A stretch of 64,000 nucleotides of DNA from Sphingomonadales bacterium Ga0077531 (GCA_001464915.1 LNED01000041.1:38800-102799); one strand, 5' to 3'; counted from the first letter of the stretch, positions 21,404 through 31,238 are shown. The notes: generated by a model not told the origin, from the sequence alone. Translations and numbers: made by a program.

Positions 21404-21909
21404 TTGGCTGCTGACGCCAGCGCGGTCAGCTCGGCGATGATCGCGTCTTCGCTGCGGCTAGCGGCGTTGCGCCAGCTGGCGGCGGTATCGGGGTTCACCA
21501 GCTGGCCATCCGCGGTCAGCACCAGCACCGCCGGGGTTCCGGGGAATTCCGTAAGGCCAAACCGCTGGGCAATATCGAGGTTATGCCCATCGCCCGATTG
21601 TGGCATCCCGACATTGACGAACACCAATTCGTATCGCTCAGCCACCAGCGCAGTGAAGCGCGGGGTTTCGAGCCAGCCGGCCAGCGCGCGGCTATCGTGG
21701 CACCAGTTTGCGCCCATCACCAGCAGCACCCGCTTGCCATTGGCGGACGCGCGGGCAAGCGCGGCATCGACTTGCGCGCTCGCGGTTGGCACCACGGCAT
21801 AGGGGCGCGCTTCGGGTTGGGCCGGGCTTGCGGCGGATTTCGGTGCAGGCGTCGCCGCACAGCCTGATAGTGCGATGGCGGCCAGCGCCGCCCAAACGGC
21901 AGGCTTCAC
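21400..21909 (-). CDS. Thioredoxin-fold lipoprotein
   Basis: 169 aa. Lipobox IALSGC gives a lipid-anchored envelope protein. The thioredoxin-like domain (about 45-165) has [18 protein letters not shown], where the second active-site cysteine is replaced by serine (WCHDS), followed by [11 protein letters not shown] and the cis-proline segment [10 protein letters not shown]. The single cysteine suggests a role other than classical dithiol reduction. It overlaps ispG upstream by ATGA and the 92 aa gene downstream by ATGA. Confidence 0.8.
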   Translation of the reverse strand: MKPAVWAALAAIALSGCAATPAPKSAASPAQPEARPYAVVPTASAQVDAALARASANGKRVLLVMGANWCHDSRALAGWLETPRFTALVAERYELVFVNVGMPQSGDGHNLDIAQRFGLTEFPGTPAVLVLTADGQLVNPDTAASWRNAASRSEDAIIAELTALASAAK

Positions 21910-23054
21910 TCCGCCGCTTCCGCAGGTAGGGCGTGGGGATCAAATGCTGTCGCTTGACCTGCGTCGATTTCAGCCGCTTTGGCTTCGACCAGTCGGACGA
22001 TGTGATCGAGCATGTCTTCGCTTTCGACCGTGTGATCGGTCACGCCGCGCAGGTAAACCATGTGCTTGCCCGCACCGCCGCCGGTCAGGCCGATATCGGT
22101 TTCGCGCGCTTCGCCGGGGCCGTTGACCACACAGCCGAGGATCGACAGGCTCATCGGGGTTTTGATGTGTTCAAGCCGCGCTTCGAGTGCTTCCACGGTG
22201 CGGATCACGTCAAAGCCCTGCCGCGAGCATGATGGGCACGAGACGACCCGGACGCCGCGCGTGCGCAGGCCGAGCGACTTGAGCATCTCAAACCCGACCT
22301 TGATCTCCTGCTCCGGCTCGGCCGACAGTGACACGCGGATCGTGTCGCCAATGCCTGCCCACAGCAGCGAGCCCATGCCGATGCTGGATTTCACAGTCCC
22401 GCCGATCAGCCCGCCCGCCTCGGTAATGCCGAGGTGCAGCGGGCAATCGACCGTTTCGGCAAGCCCGTGATAGGCCGCGACCGCAAGGAACAGGTCGCTC
22501 GCCTTCACCGCCACCTTGAATTCGTGAAAATCGTGATCCTGCAATAGCTTGATATGATCGAGCGCGCTTTCGATCAGCGCTTCGGGGCACGGTTCGCCAT
22601 ATTTTTCGAGCAGGTCTTTTTCCAAGCTTCCCGCGTTCACCCCGATGCGGATCGCGCAGCCGTTGGCTTTGGCCGCACGCACGACCTCGGCGACGCGCTG
22701 GGCTGATCCGATATTGCCTGGGTTAATCCGCAAACACGCCGCGCCCGCATCAGCCGCTTCCAAGGCGCGTTTGTAGTGGAAATGGATGTCAGCCACGATC
22801 GGGATCCGTGCCCCGCGCGTGATCTTCTTGAAATCGCGGGTCGATTCCTCGGTCGGGCAGGAGACACGGATGATGTCGGCGCCTACCTCCTCGCACCGGC
22901 GGATCTGGTCGAGCGTCGCGCGCACATCCTCGGTCGGGGTGTTGGTCATGGTCTGCACGGTGATCGGCGCATCGCCGCCCACGGGGACATTCCCCACCAT
23001 GATCTGACGCGATTTGCGCCGTTCGATTGTGCGCCAGGGCCGAATGGAAGACAT
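21906..23054 (-). CDS. ispG: (E)-4-hydroxy-3-methylbut-2-enyl-diphosphate synthase IspG (GcpE)
   Basis: 382 aa. 4Fe-4S enzyme of the non-mevalonate isoprenoid pathway, converting MEcPP to HMBPP. Signatures: [71 protein letters not shown], cluster cysteines in [12 protein letters not shown] and [12 protein letters not shown]. The start at 23054 ([18 protein letters not shown]) matches the family; an in-frame start at 23105 adds 17 unlike residues. First gene of a coupled three-gene run. Confidence 0.96.
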   Translation of the reverse strand: MSSIRPWRTIERRKSRQIMVGNVPVGGDAPITVQTMTNTPTEDVRATLDQIRRCEEVGADIIRVSCPTEESTRDFKKITRGARIPIVADIHFHYKRALEAADAGAACLRINPGNIGSAQRVAEVVRAAKANGCAIRIGVNAGSLEKDLLEKYGEPCPEALIESALDHIKLLQDHDFHEFKVAVKASDLFLAVAAYHGLAETVDCPLHLGITEAGGLIGGTVKSSIGMGSLLWAGIGDTIRVSLSAEPEQEIKVGFEMLKSLGLRTRGVRVVSCPSCSRQGFDVIRTVEALEARLEHIKTPMSLSILGCVVNGPGEARETDIGLTGGGAGKHMVYLRGVTDHTVESEDMLDHIVRLVEAKAAEIDAGQATAFDPHALPAEAAE

Positions 23055-23184
23055 GCCCGGTGCTATAGCCGCGCAGGAATGACGGGGCAATGACTTGCGG
23101 CCCACATCGCACGCACCGCCTTGACTTGGGCGGCGGGGCAGCGTCAGTCTGGAGCTGCGTTTTTACGGCGCGAGGGGAAAAACG

Positions 23185-24135
23185 ATGCTGACCAACAGTT
23201 CCGCCGAATTGCGAAGCGTCGCGCCCAGCCTGATCATGCGCGCGGTTAAATGGGTGATGGCGCGCAGCACGCCGGTTTTTCCGCATGATGCGGCAGGCTT
23301 TCGCACTGCGATGGCCGGGCGCAGGCGGCCCGAGGACGCGCTGATGCCGGGCAATTTTCGCAACCGGTTTGTGGTGAGCGACTGGCAGGTTGAAGGGCAT
23401 CCGGTGGTGACGATCCACCCCAAATCCGGGCCGGGATCGTGGCACATGCTCTATTTCCACGGTGGCGGGTTTGTGCAGCCGATGTTCAAGGTGCATTGGC
23501 CGCTAGTCGCCGAAATGGTGAAGCGTTGCGGGATCAGTGTCACCGTGCCGCTCTATCCGGTGGTGCCCGAAGCCCCGCATTCGGCGCAGGATGCCGTGGC
23601 CGATGCCGTCTTCGCCAAGCTGGCCGAGACAGTCGATCCTTCGCGGATCATCCTCAACGGTGATAGCGCGGGCGCGCACATGGCGCTCGCCCTGGCGTTG
23701 CGGTTGGCCAAGTCGGCGAGGGAAGCTGGCGGCCCGCAGCCGGGCAAGCTCGCACTGTTTGCCCCGTGGCTTGATCTGACACTCGCCGATCCTGAAATCG
23801 CCGACGTTGAACCGCACGATATCATGCTCAAGATCGGCACGCTGCGGGCCTGCGGAGATGTGGTTGCCGCCGCGCGTGATCCGGGCAGCGCCGAGCTCAG
23901 TCCGCTCTACACCCCAGCCAAGGAGCTGGCGTTGCTACCCCAGACGCGCATCTGGACCGGACGGCACGACATCTTCATCGTCGATTCGCGCACGTTTGTG
24001 GGCAAGCTACGCGCCGCCGGGGTGGACGCGAAATTGTACGAATACGAAGCCGCGCCGCATGTGTTCATGGCGATCACCCCCACGCGTGAGGCGAAGGATG
24101 TGTTCGGCCTGCTGAATGATTTTCTCGCCAGCTAG
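23185..24135 (+). CDS. Alpha/beta hydrolase, hormone-sensitive-lipase-type esterase
   Basis: 316 aa. The oxyanion-hole motif HGGG (YFHGGGFVQPM) is about 70 residues before the nucleophile elbow NGDSAGAHMAL; the catalytic aspartate and histidine are likely in WTGRHDIFIVD and AAPHVFMAI. This is the HSL/acetyl-esterase family acting on short-chain esters. No signal peptide, so probably cytoplasmic. Its stop overlaps the convergent SDR gene by 4 bases. Confidence 0.87.
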   Translation: MLTNSSAELRSVAPSLIMRAVKWVMARSTPVFPHDAAGFRTAMAGRRRPEDALMPGNFRNRFVVSDWQVEGHPVVTIHPKSGPGSWHMLYFHGGGFVQPMFKVHWPLVAEMVKRCGISVTVPLYPVVPEAPHSAQDAVADAVFAKLAETVDPSRIILNGDSAGAHMALALALRLAKSAREAGGPQPGKLALFAPWLDLTLADPEIADVEPHDIMLKIGTLRACGDVVAAARDPGSAELSPLYTPAKELALLPQTRIWTGRHDIFIVDSRTFVGKLRAAGVDAKLYEYEAAPHVFMAITPTREAKDVFGLLNDFLAS

Positions 24136-25082
24136 CTCGGGTATTTCACTCCGGTCAGCTCCTCGCTCAGAGCCCAAAGCTGCTCGGCATAGCTCGGGTT
24201 GAGTGCGTAACTACGGACCCCGCCGCTGGCGGATTCGTCGTCCTGTTCGGCAACGTGACAGTCCTCGCAATAGACCCCGCCCTTGCCTTCAAGCTCCTCG
24301 GCGGTTGCCGCCCAGCAGCTCGTCGCCGCGCCTTGCGGGATGGTCTTCCACGCAAAGCCGGTGTCCCGCGAAGAGATGCGCGCCATCAGTGCCTCGCGCA
24401 TCTCCTGGGTCATGTGCCGGCCGAGATTGGTCTCGATCCCGCCCGGATGCACCGCATAGGCGTGGATGCCCAGCACCGCGAAGTGCTGCTCAAGCCCGAC
24501 GGTGAACAGCACGTTGGCGGTTTTCGACTGCCCGTAGCTCGACCAGGGATCATAGGGACGGTGCACGAAATTGGGGTCGTCAAAATCAACCGGACCCATG
24601 TGGTGCCCGCGACTTGAGAGGTTGACGATTCGCTTGGCCGTTCCGCGCTCGATCAGCGGCATCAGCTCGCCGGTCAGCGCGAAATGACCGAGGTGATTGG
24701 TGCCAAATTGCATCTCGAAGCCATCGGTCGTGTGGGTAAAGGGGCAGGCCATCACGCCAGCGTTGTTGATGAGAATGTCGATCTTGTTGAACCGCTGGCG
24801 CGCGCGCGAGGTCGCGGCACGGATGCTTTCGAGCGACCCGAGATCGACCGTGATCGTATCGAGCTCTGCCTCAGGCACCGCGGCGCGGATCACGGTGACG
24901 GCGTCATCAAGCTTGCCCTGATCCCGCCCAGCCATCACGACGTGCGCGCCCTTGGCCGCCATCGCGCGGGCGGTTTCCTGCCCCAGCCCCGAATTGGCGC
25001 CGGTGATGAACACCGTCAGTCCGGTGAGATCGCAATCCGCCAGCACTTCATCGGTGGTGGTGCTGTGTCCAAAGCTGGTCAT
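24132..25082 (-). CDS. SDR family NAD(P)-dependent oxidoreductase
   Basis: 316 aa, of the retinol dehydrogenase-like group of short-chain dehydrogenases. Cofactor motif TGANSGLGQETA, then AGRDQGKLDD, NNAGVMACP, catalytic serine in VNLSSRGHH and YGQSKTANVLF (YxxxK). The C-terminal 60 residues carry a cluster of cysteines and acidic residues (CEDCHVAEQ). Substrate unknown. Its ATG overlaps the stop of the upstream GNAT gene, so the two are co-translated. Confidence 0.87.
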   Translation of the reverse strand: MTSFGHSTTTDEVLADCDLTGLTVFITGANSGLGQETARAMAAKGAHVVMAGRDQGKLDDAVTVIRAAVPEAELDTITVDLGSLESIRAATSRARQRFNKIDILINNAGVMACPFTHTTDGFEMQFGTNHLGHFALTGELMPLIERGTAKRIVNLSSRGHHMGPVDFDDPNFVHRPYDPWSSYGQSKTANVLFTVGLEQHFAVLGIHAYAVHPGGIETNLGRHMTQEMREALMARISSRDTGFAWKTIPQGAATSCWAATAEELEGKGGVYCEDCHVAEQDDESASGGVRSYALNPSYAEQLWALSEELTGVKYPS

Positions 25083-25603
25083 GCGCGCTCTCCCAGTCGC
25101 AATTCGTAAAGGAATTCAGGGTCGAAATGGTCGCCGACCTGAAAGGTGATGTCGGCGATTTTGGCAAAGCCATAGCGGTGATAGAACCGCTGCGCGCCGT
25201 AGTTTTCGGCATAGACCGACAACAAGACCGAATCGTGACCGCGGTCCCGCGCCTGCCCAAGCGCCCAATCCATCAGCTTGGCCCCGATGCCTGTGCCGGT
25301 ATGGCCTGGCAGCGCGTAAAGCTGACCGAGTTCAATCGGGTTCTTGGCGTCCGAAAAGTCGACATAGTGGCTGGGGTAACGCAGCTTGCAATAGGCCACC
25401 AATTCGCCTGCGTCTTCGACTAGGCAGTGGGTGCAGCTTGTCCCGGCGATTTCCTCAGCCACCGCATCGGGTGCGTGCACAGCTGCGAGGAAGGCGGTGA
25501 GGTCAGCCTCACTGTAGAGGTCACCGAAGGCGGCAATGAAAGTCTCAGCGCCCAGCGCGGCAAGCGCGGGGGCATCGGCGATGGTGGCGGGGCGCAAGAT
25601 CAT
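25079..25603 (-). CDS. GNAT family N-acetyltransferase
   Basis: 174 aa. The fold is clear from the N-terminal MILRPATIADAPALAAL, the central strand GQLYALPGHTGTGIGAKLMDWAL with the acetyl-CoA loop (GTGIGAKL), and LSVYAENYGAQRFYHRYGF, typical of motif B. It acetylates an amine of a small molecule or protein; the target is unknown. First gene of a two-gene operon with the SDR, divergent from the isoaspartyl peptidase gene. Confidence 0.87.
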   Translation of the reverse strand: MILRPATIADAPALAALGAETFIAAFGDLYSEADLTAFLAAVHAPDAVAEEIAGTSCTHCLVEDAGELVAYCKLRYPSHYVDFSDAKNPIELGQLYALPGHTGTGIGAKLMDWALGQARDRGHDSVLLSVYAENYGAQRFYHRYGFAKIADITFQVGDHFDPEFLYELRLGERA

Positions 25604-25677
25604 GGCGCTGCCCTAGCGTGCAGAACCCGCGTTGTTAAGCTGGCGAAAGGCGCAGGGGCGCGTTACACATTGCGGCC

Positions 25678-26772
25678 ATGAAGAACCTCATCACGCTGAT
25701 TGCGCTCGCCCTGATGCCCACTGCTGCCCTGGCGCAAGAAGACGCCGCGCCGCTGCCGGAGCCAAAATGGTCGCTGGCGATCCACGGCGGGGCGGGGACG
25801 CTCAACCGCGCGGACATGACCCCGGAAAAGCGCGCCGCGTATGAGGCTGCGCTGCAAGCCGCGCTCGATGCCGGGGCCAAGGTATTGGCGGATGGCGGCA
25901 GCGCCATGGATGCGATCAAGGCCGCGATCATCCCGATGGAAGATTCGCCGCTGTTCAATGCGGGCAAGGGCGCGGTGTTCACTTGGGACGGGACGAATGA
26001 ACTCGACTCGTCGATCATGGACGGGCGGGATCGCAGTGCGGGGGCGGTCGCCGGAGTGAAGACGGTCAGGAACCCGATCCTGCTGGCCGATACCGTGCGC
26101 ACCAAAAGCCCGCACGTGATGCTGATGGGTGCTGGTGCGGAACAGTTTGCGGTGGAACAGGGCTTCCCCGTCACTCCGCCCGAATATTTCGCCACCCCGG
26201 CGCGGCGTGAGGCGCTCGAACGGATGAAAGCAGAGCAGCTTTCGGCGCTGGATGTCGATCACAAGTTCGGCACTGTGGGCGCGGTGGCGCTCGATCAGAG
26301 TGGTAACATGGCTGCGGGCACTTCGACTGGGGGGATGACCGGCAAGCGCTGGGGCCGGGTCGGCGATGCGCCGCTGATCGGCGCGGGGACTTACGCGGAT
26401 AATCGCGCCTGCGCGGTGTCAGCGACCGGGTGGGGGGAGTACTTCATCCGGGTCGGTGTGGCGCACGAGATTTGCGCGCGGTTGCGTAACAAGCCATCTG
26501 GCTGGACAGTTTATGCGCCGCTACCCGAAGGCGCTTTGGAAAAGCTTCAGGCTGAGCAAGAACAGCGCGCTCAGAAGGTAGCCGACGAGGTAATGGCCGA
26601 CGTCAAGCAACTCGGCGGCGATGGCGGGGTGATCCTTGTCACGCCCGAAGGTCATGCGATCTTCAGCTTCAACACCAGCGGAATGTATCGCGGCCGCGCG
26701 ACCAGCGATGGCGTCAACGAGGTGGCGATTTTTGGCGGTGAGGAGCAGACTTCGGCCACGCCGGATCATTGA
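25678..26772 (+). CDS. Isoaspartyl peptidase/L-asparaginase (Ntn hydrolase), exported
   Basis: 364 aa with a signal peptide (MKNLITLIALALMPTAALAQ), so probably periplasmic. Plant-type asparaginase family: LAIHGGAGTLNR at the N-terminus, DSPLFNAGKGAVFTWDG, and the autoprocessing site before T199 in HKFGTVGAVALD, followed by AGTSTGGMTGKRWGRVGDAPLIGAGTYA (substrate pocket). The precursor is cut into alpha and beta subunits. It hydrolyses isoaspartyl dipeptides and asparagine. Convergent with the beta-lactamase across an inverted repeat. Confidence 0.92.
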   Translation: MKNLITLIALALMPTAALAQEDAAPLPEPKWSLAIHGGAGTLNRADMTPEKRAAYEAALQAALDAGAKVLADGGSAMDAIKAAIIPMEDSPLFNAGKGAVFTWDGTNELDSSIMDGRDRSAGAVAGVKTVRNPILLADTVRTKSPHVMLMGAGAEQFAVEQGFPVTPPEYFATPARREALERMKAEQLSALDVDHKFGTVGAVALDQSGNMAAGTSTGGMTGKRWGRVGDAPLIGAGTYADNRACAVSATGWGEYFIRVGVAHEICARLRNKPSGWTVYAPLPEGALEKLQAEQEQRAQKVADEVMADVKQLGGDGGVILVTPEGHAIFSFNTSGMYRGRATSDGVNEVAIFGGEEQTSATPDH

Positions 26773-26781
26773 GTGCTCTTA

Positions 26782-26910
26782 CTACCCTCCCTTTGTGGGA
26801 GGGGTTGGGGGAGGGGGCGAGGCCGCAGGCCTCGCATTGATCGGTTCAAGAATTGGGCCGCTGGCATAGAGCCCCCTCCCCCCGACTCCCTCCCGCAAGG
26901 GGAGGGGGAG
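26782..26910. repeat. Large C/G-tract inverted repeat between convergent genes
   Basis: The left arm (26782-26819) and right arm (26870-26910) are near-complementary over about 38 bases, both built of CCCTCCC / GGGAGGGG and GGGGGAGGGGG blocks. The 50-base loop contains a perfect small hairpin (CGAGGCC-GCA-GGCCTCG at 26818-26834). It looks like a member of a dispersed intergenic repeat or a MITE-like/terminator element, and would close transcription of both neighbours. No other copy is in this window. Confidence 0.65.
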
Positions 26911-26914
26911 ACGA

Positions 26915-27847
26915 TCAATAAAGCTTACCCACCAGCGGCAATCCGCGCTCCGGCTCGGCGAATTCCTTGATCACCTTACCCACCCGCGATAGCGCCAGTT
27001 CGGCGCGGGCCTGCATCGTGTCTGCCGGGCCTCGGGCGCGGAAATAGCAGGCGAAGGTCAGCGGCGGTTGACCCTTCGGCCCCTCGGCAAACCCGATGTC
27101 GATGTAATTGCCTTCAGTGCCGACCAAGCCGCTGGTGCCGGTCTTGTCGCCCGCCACCCAGTCTTCTGGCAGGCCCGCACGCACGCGCCTCAGCCCGGTT
27201 TCGGTGGCAATCATCCAGCTTTTGAGCTCCGCCCGCTCGGCTTCAGGCAACACATCGCCGTAAAGCAACTTTGCCACGGTTCGCGCCATGGCGGCGGGCG
27301 TGGTGCTGTCGCGGAATTCTGCAGCGGGAACGTTGTTCAATTCCGGCTCGGTGCGGTCGAGCCTGCTCACTTCATCGCTAAGGCTGCGCCAGAAGGCGGT
27401 CAGCGCCGCTGGGCCGCCCAATTCGCGCAGCAGCACGTTGGCGGCTGCATTGTCCGAGGTGACCTGCGTTGCCCGCGCCAGTTCGCGCAATGTCGCACCT
27501 GCGGCCAGCCGTTCAGTGGTGAAGGGCGAGACGTTCATCAGCTCCGCCGCGCTCCACACCGCCCGCCGGTCGGCATCAATCTTGCCCTGCGCATCCAGCG
27601 CCAGCACCATCGCAGCGAGCGAGAGTTTGAATGACGAGGCATGGCCGAACCGCTGGTCGCGGTTGATCCCGACCGACTGGCCGCTGACCGTGTTGTAAAT
27701 CTCAACCCCAAGCGTTCCGTTCCCTGCGGCCTCGATCAGCCGCAGTTCGGCTGCCAGCCGCCCAATCGGGCTCTGATCGGGCGGAATGCATGCGCTCGCA
27801 CCCAGCGCCAGCGTGCCACCGATGAAAAACCGCCGATTGATCATCAT
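26915..27847 (-). CDS. bla: Class A beta-lactamase family lipoprotein
   Basis: 310 aa serine hydrolase with all class A motifs: S71-S-F-K74 (SxxK), S131-D-N, E167 in RTEPELN (general base), and K235-T-G. The N-terminus MMINRRFFIGGTLALGASAC combines an RR export motif with a lipobox ending at C20. It should hydrolyse beta-lactams in the periplasm, although a housekeeping peptidoglycan-related role is possible. The start overlaps the stop of the RDD gene (ATGA), so it is the last gene of the six-gene MoxR/DUF58 operon rather than a mobile cassette. No ampR-type regulator is near. Confidence 0.93.
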   Translation of the reverse strand: MMINRRFFIGGTLALGASACIPPDQSPIGRLAAELRLIEAAGNGTLGVEIYNTVSGQSVGINRDQRFGHASSFKLSLAAMVLALDAQGKIDADRRAVWSAAELMNVSPFTTERLAAGATLRELARATQVTSDNAAANVLLRELGGPAALTAFWRSLSDEVSRLDRTEPELNNVPAAEFRDSTTPAAMARTVAKLLYGDVLPEAERAELKSWMIATETGLRRVRAGLPEDWVAGDKTGTSGLVGTEGNYIDIGFAEGPKGQPPLTFACYFRARGPADTMQARAELALSRVGKVIKEFAEPERGLPLVGKLY

Positions 27848-28779
27848 GAGAACTTGTCCGCCTTGCGTTTGCCGAACCGCATCTCGCCTTCGAGCTTGGC
27901 CCGCAATTGCGCATAGAAGGCTTCGAGGAAAGCCCGTTCATCGCCTGCGCCGGGCTCCCACCCGATCTTGCGGCAGATGGTGGCATGCACCGCGGCTAGC
28001 GCATCAGGCTCGGCATCGCGCAGCATCCGCTCAAGCGTTTGCAGTTCTTTCTCGCCGTAGACCGCCAGCTCGGTCTCACCGAATTGGTAGCGCGCGCCGG
28101 TCAGGTCACTTGCCCCGCTGGCCGCGGCCGCGCCTTGCGTGGAAAGCACATCCGCCAGTTTGGCACGCGGGCGCTCCACCACCCAGGTGCCAGCGACAAT
28201 ATCGCCCGCGCGCAAGGCATCGCGGTTGAAGAACGGGAACAACAGGAACAATGCGAACCACGCGGTCATGGCCCAGCCGAGCAGCCCGATATCCTCACCG
28301 CCTTCGCTAAGCGACAGGAGCGTTGAGAGCGCGATCAGTGGGTAGAAAACCTCGATATCGCGCAGCAGGTTGCGCGCGATCACAGCCTCGGCGGTAAGAC
28401 GCCCCCCGCCGCGCGCAGCGATGCGGATGCCGGTGATGCGTTTACCCAAGGTCGCGCCGCGCGGGCCAAGTTCCTGCACCAGAAAATACCCGTACCAGCC
28501 GCAAAACATCACCAGCACAAACAGGATCAACAGGAATTCCTGCGCGCCGCTTGGCATGCCGTCAGGATCCAAGCTGGTGCCTTCGAGCATTCCGCCTGCG
28601 ATCCATACCAACAGCAGGAAAAAAGCCAGAAAACTGGAAAAGATGATCATCACATCAAGGATCAGTGCCCCCGCGCGGCTCCCGCGGGAACCAAGCGTCA
28701 CCGGCAGCACGATCCCTTCGGGCGTCAACAGCGTGCGTGCGCGCTTGTCGGCAGGCGGGGTGCGGGTGTTCTTGCTCAC
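27844..28779 (-). CDS. RDD family membrane protein
   Basis: 311 aa. The RDD domain occupies roughly residues 25-205: SRGSRAGALILDVMIIF with the R and D of the family, ELGPRGATLGKRITGIRI and RNLLRDIEVFYPLIAL, with four hydrophobic helices. A soluble C-terminal part (about 210-311) is rich in charged residues. Function of RDD proteins is poorly known. Coupled by ATGA overlaps to the SpoIIM-like gene upstream and the beta-lactamase downstream. Confidence 0.87.
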   Translation of the reverse strand: MSKNTRTPPADKRARTLLTPEGIVLPVTLGSRGSRAGALILDVMIIFSSFLAFFLLLVWIAGGMLEGTSLDPDGMPSGAQEFLLILFVLVMFCGWYGYFLVQELGPRGATLGKRITGIRIAARGGGRLTAEAVIARNLLRDIEVFYPLIALSTLLSLSEGGEDIGLLGWAMTAWFALFLLFPFFNRDALRAGDIVAGTWVVERPRAKLADVLSTQGAAAASGASDLTGARYQFGETELAVYGEKELQTLERMLRDAEPDALAAVHATICRKIGWEPGAGDERAFLEAFYAQLRAKLEGEMRFGKRKADKFS

Positions 28780-29843
28780 CCTTCACTCTCCACTGGTCGG
28801 CGTGGGCGGTAGAGGAAGAAGTACGATAGCCAGAAGGTCAGCATCGCCCCGCCGATCACGAAGCGGTTGCCTGCGCCTTCGACCAACTGGCGTGGGAAGG
28901 CTTCGAGGATCGCCGCGACGATCATCATGATCACCACGCCGACCATCACCACCGCGCCGCGCCGCCCGGCCTCAGCCGCCGCGTCGAGCACAGAGCGCGT
29001 GCCGGGGAAGGCCATCGCCCGCCCGATATGCAACCCCGCCGCGCCCGAAAGCAGAATGCCGAAAATCTCGGTCGTGCCGTGCACACTCAGCCATGCTGAA
29101 ATCTCGACCAGCAGACCCTGCCCTGCAAACAGCCACAGCAGCGCGCCGAGCATCGCCATGTTGTGCACCATCAGCATCAGCGATGGGATGCCGAACGCAA
29201 ACCCCAGCGCGAAGGCCAGAATGCACACCGCCGAATTGTTGCTGAACAGCTGCGCGGCAAAGGATGACAGGCCCGCCGCGCTTTCCTCGGTCGCTAGGGT
29301 TGCCAGCAATGCTTCGCGGGTGGCGCCGGGCACGCGGGTATCGGCGAGGCCGCCGGGAACGAGGCGATAGTACCACTCCTCGTCCTGCGCGACGAGCAGC
29401 CAGCCGACAATCGCGCCCGCCACCATCACGAACAAGGCGATGCAGATGTCGAGCCAGATGGCCCGAACCGCGCGGCTCCAGCCGCCGAGCAGAAAATCGC
29501 GCAGCCAGCGGGCAAAGCCTTGGCGCGGGCCGTAGACCTGAAACCAGGCGCGCTGCACCAGACCTTCGAGATAGGCCAGCGTTGCCGCATCAAGCGAGGT
29601 TTCGCGCGCCACCGCCAAGCTCGACGCAGCGGTGCGATACAACGTGGGCAGCGCCAGCAGATCATTATCAGCGATGCGTTTGAGCCCGCCGCCCTCCATC
29701 CGCTTGATGATATCTTCGAGCCTGCGCCATTCACCCTCGCGTTCCAGCCGGAATCGGTCAGAGCGCAGCGCGGCGCTTTCAATATCGGGCGGCGCGGCAA
29801 TGGCACTGCGCCCGAACCATGATGAGATATTGGGTGCCTTCAT
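28776..29843 (-). CDS. Stage II sporulation protein M (SpoIIM)-like membrane protein
   Basis: 355 aa. A soluble N-terminal part (to about residue 120) is followed by five or more hydrophobic helices: CIALFVMVAGAIVGWLLV, SAVCILAFALGFAFGIPSLML, LLWLFAGQGLLVEISAWLSVHGTTE, VVMVGVVIMMIVAAILEAF and MLTFWLSYFFLY. HGTTEIFGILLSGAAGLHIG is the conserved SpoIIM block. In non-sporulating bacteria this family occurs in MoxR/DUF58 operons with unknown role. The start at 29843 is preferred (GGGCGG before ATG, 7 bases after the DUF58 stop). Confidence 0.85.
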   Translation of the reverse strand: MKAPNISSWFGRSAIAAPPDIESAALRSDRFRLEREGEWRRLEDIIKRMEGGGLKRIADNDLLALPTLYRTAASSLAVARETSLDAATLAYLEGLVQRAWFQVYGPRQGFARWLRDFLLGGWSRAVRAIWLDICIALFVMVAGAIVGWLLVAQDEEWYYRLVPGGLADTRVPGATREALLATLATEESAAGLSSFAAQLFSNNSAVCILAFALGFAFGIPSLMLMVHNMAMLGALLWLFAGQGLLVEISAWLSVHGTTEIFGILLSGAAGLHIGRAMAFPGTRSVLDAAAEAGRRGAVVMVGVVIMMIVAAILEAFPRQLVEGAGNRFVIGGAMLTFWLSYFFLYRPRRPVESEG

Positions 29844-29850
29844 CCGCCCA

Positions 29851-31224
29851 TCACCCAATCGCTTCGCTGGCGCGGATCGCAAAATAGCGGTCGATCAGGC
29901 GCGGGCCGATTGCATCCCACGGGGCCTCAATCACGTCGATTCCCATTCGTCTGAGCCTTTGCAACACCAGTTTGCGTTGCTGAACAAGCGTATCGGCGGT
30001 CACGCTGCGTGCGAGCGTGGCGATGTCGGACGGCGGCGCGTCGATCAGGCTTTCAACTTCGGTATCGGTGATGGTGACGAACAGCACCAGATGCTTGTGC
30101 ACCAATCGCCCAAGGCTTTCGACCATCAGTTCAGCCGAGGTCGGATCGGTGAAATCGGAAAACAACACCACCAGCGATCGGCGTTTGAGTTTCGCGGTCA
30201 AGGTTGCGAGAGCGAGGGTGAAGTTCGGCTCAGTCGCCTGATAGTCGAGACCCGCCGCCGCGCTTTGCAACCGTTGGAACGCGCGCGCATCGCCGATAAA
30301 CGGGGTCATGATCTGGGGGCGCTGCGCAAAGCCGAACAGCGACACCTTGTCCCCGCCCTTGAGCACCACGTAGGCACAGTTCAGCGCGGCCGAAACAGCG
30401 CGGTCGATCCGGGGCAGGCCGTCAACTGGCTCGCACATCGCCTGCCCGCAATCAAACGCGAACACGATTTGATTGTTGCGCTCACTTTCATTCTCACGCG
30501 CAAACAGGCGCGTGTGGCGGGCGCTGGCTTTCCAGTCGATCCGCCGACGGTCCATCCCGGCCTCGTACTCGCTCAAAGCCTCGAATTGTGTCCCTTCGCC
30601 GCGCACACGCCGCGCGATCAGGCCGAGTTGAGCGTTGCGCAAAAACGTCTGCAAATCGGGCGAGCGCACCGCCGACAGATCGGGCCAGATCCGCACAGCC
30701 TGTTCCAGTGGATAGGCGACTTGCCGGGCGCCAAATCCCAGCGGCCCTTCCCAGCGCAGCCAGGCCCGACCAATTGCGGCGGTGCCGCGCCGTCCGGGGG
30801 TTACGGTGGTTTCGCCCCGCCAGCCGGGTTCATTTGCCGATGGCGCAAGCGCGATGGTGATGCGTCCTTCGGAGGCGAGGCGCGGATCGCATGCCAGCGC
30901 GGCGGCGACATTGCGCTGCCTGCCGCTGGCAAACCGCGCGGTCACGGCGATGGTCGCAGGTTGCCCCACCTCAACGTCGTTGGGCGCTTGAATGTCCCAT
31001 CCCGCATTCCGGCCCGATAGCAGCGCGTCCGCAATCACCAGCACCAGCAAAGCACCGCCGATGACCGGCGCAATCACCCACGCCCCCGGTGCGGTCGCCG
31101 CGATCACCACAGCAACCGGGGCCAGCCCGGCGAATAGCCACGCGGCCCGCTCTGTCGGCGCGATGATCAGGATCGGCGCCAGCGGGGCAAGCATGATGCG
31201 CAAAAGGCGGGGGATTTGCTCCAT
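29851..31224 (-). CDS. DUF58 domain-containing protein
   Basis: 457 aa. Two or three N-terminal hydrophobic segments (to about residue 70) anchor it in the membrane. DUF58 is around residues 200-290: GTQFEALSEYEAGMDRRRIDWKASARH, and the rest has a von Willebrand A-like pattern (IVFAFDCGQAM, LVVLFSDFTD). DUF58 proteins are regular partners of MoxR ATPases. The gene ends 7 bases before the SpoIIM-like start and begins 14 bases after the moxR stop. Confidence 0.9.
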   Translation of the reverse strand: MEQIPRLLRIMLAPLAPILIIAPTERAAWLFAGLAPVAVVIAATAPGAWVIAPVIGGALLVLVIADALLSGRNAGWDIQAPNDVEVGQPATIAVTARFASGRQRNVAAALACDPRLASEGRITIALAPSANEPGWRGETTVTPGRRGTAAIGRAWLRWEGPLGFGARQVAYPLEQAVRIWPDLSAVRSPDLQTFLRNAQLGLIARRVRGEGTQFEALSEYEAGMDRRRIDWKASARHTRLFARENESERNNQIVFAFDCGQAMCEPVDGLPRIDRAVSAALNCAYVVLKGGDKVSLFGFAQRPQIMTPFIGDARAFQRLQSAAAGLDYQATEPNFTLALATLTAKLKRRSLVVLFSDFTDPTSAELMVESLGRLVHKHLVLFVTITDTEVESLIDAPPSDIATLARSVTADTLVQQRKLVLQRLRRMGIDVIEAPWDAIGPRLIDRYFAIRASEAIG

Positions 31225-31238
31225 GGGTTAGCGCCCCG

